Of a stretch of DNA of 64,000 bases, positions 28,413 through 37,009 are shown one piece after another; the stretch's first letter is position 1, and every line of letters starts with the position of its first letter. The stretch is from positions 62,001 through 126,000 of the forward strand of contig JBGPFE010000001.1 in assembly GCA_041483135.1 (NCBI GenBank), written 5' to 3'. Source of the stretch: PALSA-1004 sp041483135 (GTDB lineage: Bacteria; Pseudomonadota; Gammaproteobacteria; Burkholderiales; SG8-41). The notes beneath the pieces were generated by a model. That model ran no database searches and was not told where the DNA came from. It saw nothing but the letters and a program-made list of their open reading frames with translations. The translations under genes and the position numbers were made by a program.

Positions 28413-29155
28413 CGTCGCGGCTCCGGAAGTTGTTTGACCCAGTCGGCATTGCGCTCGCGCTCGAGGATGATGCAGCGCACGCGCAGCAGCACGACTGCGA
28501 TGCCGTACATCCAGAACGCGAGCGCCATCAGCAGCATTCCGGTGAGCATGGTGGCCGCCATGCTCGGGCTGCGGGTTATGCTGACCGACGCGCCCTGGTG
28601 CAGAGTGTTCCACCACTGTACCGAGAAATAAATTATCGGCACGTTGACGACGCCGACCAATGCGATGACGGCGCCGGCGCGGTCGGCGCGGCGCGGATCA
28701 TCGATCGCCGCCTGCAGCGACATGAAGCCTATGTAAAGAAACAGCAGGATCAGCTCCGAGGTGAGGCGCGCATCCCATACCCACCACGCGCCCCACATCG
28801 GCTTGCCCCACAATGCGCCGGTCCACAACGCGATGAACGTCATCAGCGCGCCGGTCGGTGCGACCGCTGAAGCCATCATCGACGACAGGCGCGTATTGAA
28901 CGCGACGCCGACACCGGCCCAGAACGCCATCACGACATACAGGAACATCGACATCCACGCCGACGCCACGTGGATGAATATGATGCGATAAGCCTCGCCT
29001 TGCTGGGCGTCGGTCGGCGCGACGAAGAACCCGACGTATAGCCCCATCGCTCCGAAGACCGCGGCGGCGGCGAAAAACCACGGCGCGAGCGCTCCCGCAA
29101 GCGGATAAAAAGCCGGCGGCGAGGAATATTTGAACCAGCGGATCGTTGCAGTCAT
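28409..29155 (-). CDS. ccmC: Haem exporter/haem handling protein CcmC
   Basis: 248 residues with six membrane helices and the WWD motif WGAWWVWDARLTSEL near residues 121-133. Flanking histidines are in IIFIHVASAW and near the motif. It loads haem on CcmE. It lies 25 bp after ccmB and overlaps ccmD by 4 bp. Confidence 0.97.
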   Translation of the reverse strand: MTATIRWFKYSSPPAFYPLAGALAPWFFAAAAVFGAMGLYVGFFVAPTDAQQGEAYRIIFIHVASAWMSMFLYVVMAFWAGVGVAFNTRLSSMMASAVAPTGALMTFIALWTGALWGKPMWGAWWVWDARLTSELILLFLYIGFMSLQAAIDDPRRADRAGAVIALVGVVNVPIIYFSVQWWNTLHQGASVSITRSPSMAATMLTGMLLMALAFWMYGIAVVLLRVRCIILERERNADWVKQLPEPRR

Positions 29156-29180
29156 CGTTTTGCACTCAGCATGGCGTTGG

Positions 29181-29864
29181 TTATTCGACTGCTATTCGCA
29201 GCGCTACCGCGGTAGCCCAGGGTGAAAACACCAGTGCGACCAGCAGAAATGCGCCGAGCAGCGACAGATGGGCGCCAGCGCCCAGCCCGGATGCACTCGC
29301 TTCGACCGCGCCGGCGCCGAATATCAGTACCGGCACGTAAAGCGGCAGCACCAGCAGTGACAGCAGAGCGCCGCCGCCGCGCAAGCCGAGCGTGAGTGCG
29401 GCACCGATCGCGCCGATCAGGCTCAATACCGGCGTTCCGAGCAGCAGCGATGCTACCAGAATCCACAGCGCTTCTGCCGGCAAATCGAACTGCAATCCCA
29501 GCAACGGCGCCACGATCACCAGCGGCAGACCGGTGGTCAGCCAATGCGCGGCGATTTTCGCCAGCACGAGCAGGCTCAGCGGCTGTGGCGTCAGCACCAA
29601 TTGTTCGAGCGCGCCATCGGCGTAATCGCCGGCGAACAGACGGTTGAGAGCGAGCATCGAGGCGAGCAGCGCTGCCACCCACACTACGCCCGGCGCCATG
29701 GTGCGCAGCAGCTTGAGCTCGGGGCCCACCCCGAGCGGGAACAGGCTGACCACTATTACGAAGAAGACCAAGGTCGTGAATACGTCGGCGCGCCGCCGCA
29801 TCGCGACCAGCAGGTCGCGCCACAACACGCAGCGCAAAGCGTCGGGCAGACTGGGTGAGTTCAC
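29181..29864 (-). CDS. ccmB: Haem exporter permease CcmB
   Basis: 227 residues with six hydrophobic helices. Typical text is LWRDLLVAMRRRADVFTTLVFFVIVVSLFPLGVGPE near the start and a central LEQLVLTPQPLSLLVLAKI. It starts with GTG, overlapping the ccmA stop by 4 bp. Length matches E. coli CcmB (220). Confidence 0.96.
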   Translation of the reverse strand: MNSPSLPDALRCVLWRDLLVAMRRRADVFTTLVFFVIVVSLFPLGVGPELKLLRTMAPGVVWVAALLASMLALNRLFAGDYADGALEQLVLTPQPLSLLVLAKIAAHWLTTGLPLVIVAPLLGLQFDLPAEALWILVASLLLGTPVLSLIGAIGAALTLGLRGGGALLSLLVLPLYVPVLIFGAGAVEASASGLGAGAHLSLLGAFLLVALVFSPWATAVALRIAVE

Positions 29865-30481
29865 GATTTGAGCTCGATGCGTTGAGTCGAATGCGCGGCA
29901 ACCGGCACTTCCTGGTGCGTGGTCAGCACGGCCATTCCGCCTGCATGCAGATGCGATTCGAGCAGCGACTGCACCAGTTGCACGGCCGAGGTATCGAGTG
30001 CGGTGAACGGTTCATCGAGTATCCACAAAGGCCGTCCGGCGGCGAGCCGCAGCCGCGCCAGCGCGACCCGGCGGCGCTGGCCTTGCGACAGCGTCTTGCA
30101 CGGCTGGTGCTGGAAATCCTCGAGCCCGAACCAGCGCAGCGCTGCGGCCGCGGTCGCGGCGTCGCCGGGAGTGGCGGCAAGGCGCGCGGCGAACCGCAGA
30201 TTCTCGAGCGCCGAAAGCTCGTCCTTGACCGCGCTCAGATGACCGAGATACGCGATCTGCGCGCGGTATTCCTCGTTGAGTACGCGGATTTCGGTGCCGT
30301 TCCAGCTGATCTTGCCGGCGGCCGCGAAAAGCAGCCCGCACAGCATGCGCAGCAGGCTGGTCTTGCCGCTGCCGTTGGCGCCGCGCACTTCGAGCAGCAT
30401 GTGCGGCGTCAGCTTGAAACTGAGATTGGTGAAAAGCCTGCGCTCGCCGCGCACGCATTCAAGATCGATCGCTTCCAGCAT
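29861..30481 (-). CDS. ccmA: Haem exporter ATPase CcmA
   Basis: A 206-residue ABC ATPase. The Walker A motif GANGSGKT is at residues 34-41, the signature LSQGQRRRVALARL near 127 and the Walker B LWILDEPFTALD near 150. It powers release of holo-CcmE from CcmC. It is first of the minus-strand ccmABCD block, with malic enzyme divergent upstream. Confidence 0.96.
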   Translation of the reverse strand: MLEAIDLECVRGERRLFTNLSFKLTPHMLLEVRGANGSGKTSLLRMLCGLLFAAAGKISWNGTEIRVLNEEYRAQIAYLGHLSAVKDELSALENLRFAARLAATPGDAATAAAALRWFGLEDFQHQPCKTLSQGQRRRVALARLRLAAGRPLWILDEPFTALDTSAVQLVQSLLESHLHAGGMAVLTTHQEVPVAAHSTQRIELKS

Positions 30482-30598
30482 GTTGCCGCGCCTGTTCGCC
30501 GGATCAGGAGGGTATCAACTGCGCGCGATAATACCCTACTTGGCCGCGATGCCAAAGCCGGATTACGTCGCGGCTACGGGCGGATGATTCCGCTACCC

Positions 30599-30612
30599 TT
30601 GATTTAAATCAA
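30599..30612 (+). promoter_or_regulatory. Perfect FNR/Anr box upstream of malic enzyme
   Basis: TTGATTTAAATCAA is an exact match to TTGAT-N4-ATCAA. A -10-like TAGCAT at 30634-30639 lies at almost exactly the distance expected for a class II (-41.5) FNR-activated promoter. The start codon is 123 bp downstream. Confidence 0.8.
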
Positions 30613-30734
30613 CGCCCTTAAATGCATCCGGCTTAGCATGATTTGGAATAGACGGCGCACCGCGATGCGGACAAATCCGAGTTCCGCGCGGACACCAGCC
30701 GCCAGACGAAGCGCCACTACAGGAGGTAGAGATC

Positions 30735-32387
30735 ATGCATGGCAAGAACAATCGCGGCGTGCCGCCGGGGTTGCCGACCGGACTGGCGCTGCTGCACGAC
30801 CCGATGCTCAACAGGGGCACGGCGTTCACCGAAAAGGAACGCGATGCGCTCGGCGTGCGCGGGTTGCTGCCGCCGCACGTGCTGAGCCAGGAAGAACAGG
30901 TGACCCGCGTGCTGACCAATCTGCGCAAACTGACCGACCCGCTCGACAAGTTTGTCGCTCTGAACGCGCTGCACGATCGCAACGAATCGCTGTTCTTCCG
31001 CGTTCTGTGCGACAACATCGACGAAATGCAGCCACTCGTCTATACGCCGACGGTGGGTCTCGCATGTCAGAGGTTCGGGCATGTTTTTCAGCGCCCGCGC
31101 GGCATTTTTATCGGCGCCAATGACCGCAAGCGCGTTGCTCAAGTGCTGCGCAACTGGCCGTATCCGGCCGGCATCATTGTCGTCACCGACGGTGAGCGCA
31201 TTCTCGGGCTCGGCGATCTCGGCGCAAACGGCATGGGCATTCCGGTCGGCAAGCTGTCGCTCTACACCGCCTGCGCGGGTGTTCATCCCAAGGTGTGCCT
31301 GCCGGTCATGCTCGACGTCGGCACCAACAACGAGACGCTGCTGAAAGACCCTTATTACGTCGGGCTGCGCCAGCACCGCATCACCGGCGCCGCATACGAC
31401 GAGTTGATCGACGAGTTCATCAACGCCGCTCATGAGGTGTTTCCGGGCGTGGTGATCCAGTTCGAGGACTTTGCCAATCACAATGCGTTCCGGCTCATCA
31501 AGAAGTATCGTGACAGCATCTGCACTTTCAACGACGACATCCAGGGCACGGCGGCGGTCGCGCTTGCCGGCATCTTTTCCGCGCTGCGCATCACGGGTGG
31601 AAAACTCACCGATCAGAAGCTCCTGTTCCTCGGCGCCGGCGAGGCCGCCACCGGCATCGCCGACCTGGTCGTATCGGCGATGGTTGCGCAGGGCCTGACC
31701 GAAGCCGCTGCGCGCACGCGCTGCTGCCTGGTCGACTCGCATGGGTTGGTGGTGAAGAGCCGCAGCGATCTGGTTGAGCACAAGCTGCCCTATGCGCAAG
31801 ACCACGCACGCGTCGGCGACTTCCAGTCTGCGATCAAGGCGCTCAAGCCCACTGCCATCATCGGCGTGGCCGCAGTCGGGGGTATGTTCACCAAAGATGT
31901 GCTGGAAGAAATGGCGCGCATCAATCAGCGGCCGATCGTGTTTGCGCTGTCCAACCCGACCTCGCAGGCGGAATGCACGGCCACGCAGGCTTACGAGTGG
32001 ACGGCCGGCCGCGCGCTGTTTGCGTGTGGCAGCCCGTTCGACCCGGTGCAGCTCAATGGCAAGACCTTCGTGCCGCGGCAGGGCAACAATTCCTACATTT
32101 TCCCGGGGGTGGGGCTGGGGGCGATCGTTAGCCGCACGCGCCGCGTAACCGACGCCATGTTCATGGCGGCTGCCCACACGCTTGCGCACCTGGTGACCGA
32201 AGCGGACCTCGAGCAGGGCAGTCTCTACCCTGCGCTGCAGCGAATCCGCGAAGTTTCCGCGCATATCGCGACAGCCGTCGCCGACACCGCTTATAAGAAC
32301 GGACTTGCCGGCAAGCCCAGGCCCGAAGATGTGCACGCAGACGTGCAGTCGCAGATGTATGACCCGCGCTACCAGAGCTACGTCTAG
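30735..32387 (+). CDS. maeA: NAD-dependent malic enzyme
   Basis: A 550-residue malic enzyme of the long bacterial/eukaryotic SfcA type that converts malate to pyruvate and CO2 with NAD. Signatures are FFRVLCDNIDEMQPLVYTPTVG near residue 90, FNDDIQGTAAVALAGIF for the metal site, FLGAGEAATGIADL for dinucleotide binding and ALSNPTSQAECTATQAY. AGGAGG precedes the ATG. Length matches the SfcA class (~565). It sits directly upstream of a 2-oxoacid oxidoreductase operon, so pyruvate from malate may feed that enzyme anaerobically. Confidence 0.96.
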   Translation: MHGKNNRGVPPGLPTGLALLHDPMLNRGTAFTEKERDALGVRGLLPPHVLSQEEQVTRVLTNLRKLTDPLDKFVALNALHDRNESLFFRVLCDNIDEMQPLVYTPTVGLACQRFGHVFQRPRGIFIGANDRKRVAQVLRNWPYPAGIIVVTDGERILGLGDLGANGMGIPVGKLSLYTACAGVHPKVCLPVMLDVGTNNETLLKDPYYVGLRQHRITGAAYDELIDEFINAAHEVFPGVVIQFEDFANHNAFRLIKKYRDSICTFNDDIQGTAAVALAGIFSALRITGGKLTDQKLLFLGAGEAATGIADLVVSAMVAQGLTEAAARTRCCLVDSHGLVVKSRSDLVEHKLPYAQDHARVGDFQSAIKALKPTAIIGVAAVGGMFTKDVLEEMARINQRPIVFALSNPTSQAECTATQAYEWTAGRALFACGSPFDPVQLNGKTFVPRQGNNSYIFPGVGLGAIVSRTRRVTDAMFMAAAHTLAHLVTEADLEQGSLYPALQRIREVSAHIATAVADTAYKNGLAGKPRPEDVHADVQSQMYDPRYQSYV

Positions 32388-32432
32388 CCCGGCCCGCGGG
32401 GACGGCATCGGGCGGTGTCCAATTGATATATT

Positions 32433-32446
32433 TTGACATGCGTCAA
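32433..32446 (+). promoter_or_regulatory. FNR/Anr-like box upstream of the oxoacid oxidoreductase operon
   Basis: TTGACATGCGTCAA is a perfect inverted repeat and matches TTGAT-N4-ATCAA at eight of ten positions. It lies 87 bp upstream of the gamma-subunit start. Confidence 0.55.
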
Positions 32447-32532
32447 GAAGGCGCGCCGCCGGGCGAACGACAATAGCGCCAGTAGCAATACAACAGCACA
32501 AAACGGCACACTCGCGACGGAGGAAATAAACG

Positions 32533-33117
32533 ATGTTCCAGGTGCGGATCCACGGCAGGGGCGGTCAGGGCGTGGTGTCTGCGGCCGAAATGCTGTCGCT
32601 CGCCGCTTTTGACGAAGGCCGCTATGCGCAGGCGTTTCCGAGCTTCGGCTCAGAGCGGATGGGCGCGCCGGTGACGGCGTTTTGCCGCATCGATGACAAG
32701 GAAATCCGGCTGCGCGAACCGGTAATGCAGCCGGATGCGCTGATCATCCAGGACCCGACGCTGCTCCACCAGGTCGACCTTTTCAGCGGACTGTCGCCGG
32801 CCGGCTACATTCTGATCAACTCCACGCGCAGCTTCGAGGAGCTGGGCATCGGTGAATTCGTGCGTAATTTTCCGCGCGCTCATTTGTGCACTGTGCCGGC
32901 GACCGAACTCGCGCTGAAGCACGTAGGGCGCCCGCTGCCCAACGCCGCGCTGCTCGGCGGCTTTGCCGCGATCAGCGGGCAACTGCGTTTCGAATCGGTG
33001 GCCAAGGCGATCCGCGAAAAATTTCCCGGCCAGGTCGGCATCGCCAATGTGGCCGCCGCGCAGGCGGCCCACGACAGCGCGCTCGCCGCGCTCACACGGG
33101 AGGCCGCTCATGCTTAA
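32533..33117 (+). CDS. 2-oxoacid:acceptor oxidoreductase, gamma subunit
   Basis: A 194-residue PorG/KorC-type subunit with the family start FQVRIHGRGGQGVVSAAEMLSLAAFDEGRYAQAFPSFGSERMGAPV. It is the small domain of thiamine-dependent 2-oxoacid oxidoreductases. GGAGG lies upstream of the ATG. The stop overlaps the alpha start by 8 bp. Substrate (pyruvate, 2-oxoglutarate or an aryl glyoxylate) cannot be read from this subunit. Confidence 0.92.
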   Translation: MFQVRIHGRGGQGVVSAAEMLSLAAFDEGRYAQAFPSFGSERMGAPVTAFCRIDDKEIRLREPVMQPDALIIQDPTLLHQVDLFSGLSPAGYILINSTRSFEELGIGEFVRNFPRAHLCTVPATELALKHVGRPLPNAALLGGFAAISGQLRFESVAKAIREKFPGQVGIANVAAAQAAHDSALAALTREAAHA

Positions 33118-34363
33118 GCAGACCGAAGGCTCGCACGCGATCGCGGAAGCCGTCGCGCTGTGCCGGCCGGAAGTCATCTGCGCTTATCCGATCACGCCGC
33201 AGACCCACATCGTCGAAGGCCTCGGTGAAATGGTGAAAAGCGGCGAGCTCGGGAATTGCGAATTCATCAACGTCGAATCCGAATTCGCCGCGCTCTCGGT
33301 AGCGATCGGCGCATCCGCCGCCGGCGCACGCAGCTACACGGCGACCGCCAGCCAGGGTATTTTGTTCATGGCCGAAGCGGTATATAACGCCGCCGGCCTC
33401 GGTCTGCCGATCGTGATGACGATCGGCAACCGCGCGATTGGCGCGCCCATCAATATCTGGAACGATCATTCCGACAGCATGGCGATGCGCGACGCCGGCT
33501 GGATCCAGCTTTACGCCGAGACGAACCAGGAAGCGGCCGACCTGCATATTCAGGCATTCCGGCTTGCCGAAGAGCTGTCGTGCCCGGTGATGGTGTGCGT
33601 CGACGGTTTTATCCTCACGCATGCCTACGACCGCATCGATATACCGACCCAGCAACAGGTCGACGGTTACCTGCCGCCGTTCGAGCCGGTGCAGGTGCTC
33701 GACGTGAGCGAGCCGGTGTCCATCGGTGCGATGGTCGGCCCCGATGCGTTTTTCGAAGTGCGCTACCTGCAGCATCATAAACAAAGCCGTGCGCTTGAGT
33801 TGATTCCACAACTCGCCGCCGAATTCAAATCGCAGTTCGGGCGCGACTCGGGTGGGCTCATCCGCACCTACCGCTGCGACGATGCGGAAACCATAGTGGT
33901 GGCGCTGGGTTCGGTCGTTGGCACGATCAAGGACGCGGTGGATGAAATGCGCGAGCGTGGGCAGCGCATCGGCGCGGTTTCGATCTGCTCGTTTCGCCCA
34001 TTCCCGCTCACGGAAGTGCGTGCGGCGCTGGAGCGCGCCAAGCGCGTGGTGGTGATCGAGAAGTGCCTCGCGGTGGGGATAGGCGGCATTGTGTCCGACG
34101 GCGTGCGCAAAGCGCTGTCGGGGATCGTGCTCAAAGGTTACACGGTGATCGCTGGACTCGGCGGGCGCGCGATCACCAAGCGCTCGTTGACCGGACTGTT
34201 CGAGCGCGCGGCGCGCGATGAGCTCGATCAGCTCAATTTCCTCGACCTCAACTGGGACGTCATCAAGCGCGAGCTCGCACGGGGCAAACAGCAGCGCCGC
34301 GCGGGGCCCAGCGCCGAGAATATTCTGCGCGATCTCGGGCCGGTCGGCGCCCGTATCGGTTAA
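33110..34363 (+). CDS. 2-oxoacid:acceptor oxidoreductase, alpha subunit
   Basis: 417 residues, PorA/PadG-like. It opens with GSHAIAEAVALCRPEVICAYPITPQTHIVEGL, the pyrimidine-binding motif YPITP, followed by INVESEFAALSVAIGASAAGARSYTATASQG. The C-terminal domain carries CSFRPFPLTEVRAAL. The ATG at 33110 overlaps the gamma stop; the longer frame upstream is a shadow of the gamma gene. It pairs with the beta subunit to bind thiamine diphosphate. Confidence 0.93.
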   Translation: MLKQTEGSHAIAEAVALCRPEVICAYPITPQTHIVEGLGEMVKSGELGNCEFINVESEFAALSVAIGASAAGARSYTATASQGILFMAEAVYNAAGLGLPIVMTIGNRAIGAPINIWNDHSDSMAMRDAGWIQLYAETNQEAADLHIQAFRLAEELSCPVMVCVDGFILTHAYDRIDIPTQQQVDGYLPPFEPVQVLDVSEPVSIGAMVGPDAFFEVRYLQHHKQSRALELIPQLAAEFKSQFGRDSGGLIRTYRCDDAETIVVALGSVVGTIKDAVDEMRERGQRIGAVSICSFRPFPLTEVRAALERAKRVVVIEKCLAVGIGGIVSDGVRKALSGIVLKGYTVIAGLGGRAITKRSLTGLFERAARDELDQLNFLDLNWDVIKRELARGKQQRRAGPSAENILRDLGPVGARIG

Positions 34364-34373
34364 CGAGGACGAT

Positions 34374-35366
34374 ATGTCGATACAACAACCCGTCAAGTTC
34401 TATCAGACCGGCACCTTCACCGTTGGCAACCGTCTGCTGGCAGGGCACGCGCGCACGGTGCAGGCGAACATGCGCCGCACCAATTCGCTCAACTCCGGTC
34501 ATCGTGCGTGCCAGGGCTGCGGCGAGGCGCTCGGCGCGCGTTATGCGATCGATGCCGCCATGCAGGCCTCGGGTAACCGCGTGGTGGCGGCCAACGCTAC
34601 CGGTTGCCTCGAGGTGTTCTCGACGCCGTATCCCGAAACTTCGTGGCAGATCCCGTGGATACATTCACTGTTCGGCAACGCCGCCGCGGTGGCCGCCGGC
34701 GTCGCCGCAGCATTGCGCGTCAAGGGCCGCAACGACGTCAAGGTGATCGCGCAAGGTGGTGACGGCGGCACCACCGATATCGGCTTCGGCTGCCTGTCGG
34801 GCATGTTCGAGCGCAACGACGACGTGCTGTATATCTGCTATGACAACGAGGCCTACATGAATACCGGCGTGCAGCGCTCGAGCGCGACACCGCCGGCGGC
34901 GCGCACGGCGACCACGATGGCAGTCGGCAAACAGCCGGGCAACGTGTTCGGCACCGGCAAAAACATGCCGCTGATCGCGATGGCGCACCACATCCCGTAC
35001 GTCGCGACCGCGTCGGTCGCCAATCTGCGCGATCTCGAGACCAAGGTCATGCGCGCGATGGGCATCGGCGGCGCGCGCTACATTCACATCCATGTGCCAT
35101 GCCCGCTCGGCTGGGGCTCGGCGCCTGCCGACACCATCAAGGTTGCGCGTCTGGCGGTCGAGTCGGGCCTGTTCCCGCTGATCGAGGCCGAAAACGGGGA
35201 AATCAGCGGCCGCTACAAGTTGCGCCGGCGCGTGCCGGTGGAGGATTACCTCAAGCTGCAAAGGCGTTTCGCGCACCTGTTCGGCAAGGAGACCGACGTG
35301 CGCACCATCGCCGCGATCCAGGCGATCGCCGATCGCAACGTCAGCGTCTTCGGGCTTGCCGATTAG
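34374..35366 (+). CDS. 2-oxoacid:acceptor oxidoreductase, beta (TPP-binding) subunit
   Basis: 330 residues, PorB/PadI-like. The thiamine diphosphate motif is GDGGTTDIGFGCLSGMFERN...NEAYMN near residues 126-160. N-terminal HRACQGCGEALGARYA carries the CXGC pair, and other cysteines could join a 4Fe-4S cluster, as in PorB. The ATG at 34374 is chosen; the frame open upstream is a shadow of the alpha gene. It lies 10 bp after alpha. Confidence 0.94.
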   Translation: MSIQQPVKFYQTGTFTVGNRLLAGHARTVQANMRRTNSLNSGHRACQGCGEALGARYAIDAAMQASGNRVVAANATGCLEVFSTPYPETSWQIPWIHSLFGNAAAVAAGVAAALRVKGRNDVKVIAQGGDGGTTDIGFGCLSGMFERNDDVLYICYDNEAYMNTGVQRSSATPPAARTATTMAVGKQPGNVFGTGKNMPLIAMAHHIPYVATASVANLRDLETKVMRAMGIGGARYIHIHVPCPLGWGSAPADTIKVARLAVESGLFPLIEAENGEISGRYKLRRRVPVEDYLKLQRRFAHLFGKETDVRTIAAIQAIADRNVSVFGLAD

Positions 35367-35375
35367 GAACGCCAC

Positions 35376-37001
35376 GTGAAGAAGCCGTTCGCAATCACTC
35401 TCGATCCCGGCTCGAGCCTCGCCAACCATACCGGAACGTGGCGTACTACGCGGCCGGTTTATGTCGACCGCCTGCCGCCGTGCAACAACGCGTGCCCGGC
35501 CGGCGAAGATATCCAGGGCTGGCTTTACCACGCTGAGAGCGGCGACTATCAGCGTGCGTGGCAGGAACTGGTGAAGAATAATCCAATGCCGGCGCTGATG
35601 GGCCGCGTCTGTTATCACCCATGCGAGAACGTCTGTAATCGCGGCAGCCTCGACGAAGCAGTCAATATCCACGCCGTCGAGCGTTTTCTCGGCGATCAGG
35701 CGCGCACGCATGGCTGGAAATTCAAAGTTGCGTCGAAACCTACCGGCAAGCATGTACTGGTGGTCGGCGCCGGTCCGTCCGGTCTGTCGGCCGCGTACCA
35801 CCTGGCGCGGCTGGGCCACAAAGTGTCAATTTGGGAAGCGGGACCGCTGGCGGGGGGCATGATGCGGTTCGGGATTCCCAAATACCGGCTGCCGCGCGAT
35901 GTGCTTGACGCCGAGATCCAGTGCATTCTCGACATGGGCATCACGCTCAAGCTCAATACGCGCGTCGACGACATCCTTGCAGCCATGCAGCAGGGCGGAT
36001 TCGATGCTGCGTTCCTGGCGGTCGGTGCGCACGTCGCGAAGCGCACCGAAATTCCGGCGCGCGACGCGAACCGCATTCTTGACGCGGTGAGCGTGCTGCG
36101 CGGCATGGAGACCGGCGAGCGGCCGCAGTTGGGCCGCCGCGTCGTAATCTACGGCGGAGGCAATACGGCGCTCGACGTGGCGCGTACCGCGAAGCGCCTC
36201 GGCGCGACGGAAGCGCTGATCGTTTACCGCCGCACGCGCGAGCAGATGCCGGCGCACGATTTCGAGCTGCAGGAAGCTCTCGATGAAGGCATCATGGTGA
36301 AATGGCTCAACACCATCACACGCGTCGAGGACACCACCTTCACGGTCGAGAAAATGGTGCTCGACGGCAAAGGGTTTCCTCAGCCGACCGGCGAATTCGA
36401 TACCATCGAGGCCGACACGCTGATTCTCGCGCTCGGGCAGGACGTTGATCTGTCGCTGCTCGACAAGGTGCCGGGGCTTGCAATCGAGAAAGGCGTGGTC
36501 AAGGTCGATCGCAATATGATGACCGGTTACCCCGGCATCTTCGCCGGGGGCGATATGGTGCCATCGGAGCGCACCGTGACGGTCGCGATCGGGCACGGGA
36601 AGAAGGCCGCGCGCAACATTGACGGCTGGTTGCGCGGCAGCGCCTCTGCGGCACCGGATAAACATGAGATTGCGCGATTCGATCTGCTGAACACCTGGTA
36701 TTACTCCGACGCGCCTAAAACAGTGCAGCCGATGCTCGACATCATCCGGCGTCAATCCAGCTTCGACGAAGTGCAGGGCGGGCTTAATGAAGACAATGCG
36801 CTATTCGAGGCGCGGCGTTGCTTGTCGTGCGGCAATTGTTTCGAATGCGATAACTGCTACGGCGTCTGCCCCGATAACGCCGTGGTCAAGCTCGGGCCGG
36901 GCAAGCGCTTCGAGTTCAACTACGACTACTGCAAAGGATGCGGCCTGTGCGCTGAGGAATGCCCGTGCGGCGCGATTACCATGCAGCCGGAAACCATCTG
37001 A
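35376..37001 (+). CDS. FAD/NAD(P) oxidoreductase fused to a two-cluster ferredoxin
   Basis: 541 residues, GTG start. N-terminal cysteines (CNNACPAGEDIQGWL...GRVCYHPCENVCNRG) match the glutamate synthase small-subunit cluster region. An FAD motif follows (VVGAGPSGLSAAYHLARLG near residue 128), then an NAD(P) motif (VVIYGGGNTALDVARTAKRLG near 258). A C-terminal 2x4Fe-4S ferredoxin ends the chain (CLSCGNCFECDNCYGVCP, CKGCGLCAEECPCGAI). It resembles PadH of Azoarcus phenylglyoxylate:NAD oxidoreductase, with the delta ferredoxin fused on. It would pass electrons from the oxoacid enzyme to NAD(P). It lies 9 bp after the beta gene. Confidence 0.9.
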   Translation: MKKPFAITLDPGSSLANHTGTWRTTRPVYVDRLPPCNNACPAGEDIQGWLYHAESGDYQRAWQELVKNNPMPALMGRVCYHPCENVCNRGSLDEAVNIHAVERFLGDQARTHGWKFKVASKPTGKHVLVVGAGPSGLSAAYHLARLGHKVSIWEAGPLAGGMMRFGIPKYRLPRDVLDAEIQCILDMGITLKLNTRVDDILAAMQQGGFDAAFLAVGAHVAKRTEIPARDANRILDAVSVLRGMETGERPQLGRRVVIYGGGNTALDVARTAKRLGATEALIVYRRTREQMPAHDFELQEALDEGIMVKWLNTITRVEDTTFTVEKMVLDGKGFPQPTGEFDTIEADTLILALGQDVDLSLLDKVPGLAIEKGVVKVDRNMMTGYPGIFAGGDMVPSERTVTVAIGHGKKAARNIDGWLRGSASAAPDKHEIARFDLLNTWYYSDAPKTVQPMLDIIRRQSSFDEVQGGLNEDNALFEARRCLSCGNCFECDNCYGVCPDNAVVKLGPGKRFEFNYDYCKGCGLCAEECPCGAITMQPETI

Positions 37002-37009
37002 CCGCGAGG

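Noticed and set aside
30717..32501. 594-codon minus-strand frame opposite malic enzyme
   Set aside because: It is antisense to a clear malic enzyme and has the Arg/His-rich text typical of a high-GC shadow frame.
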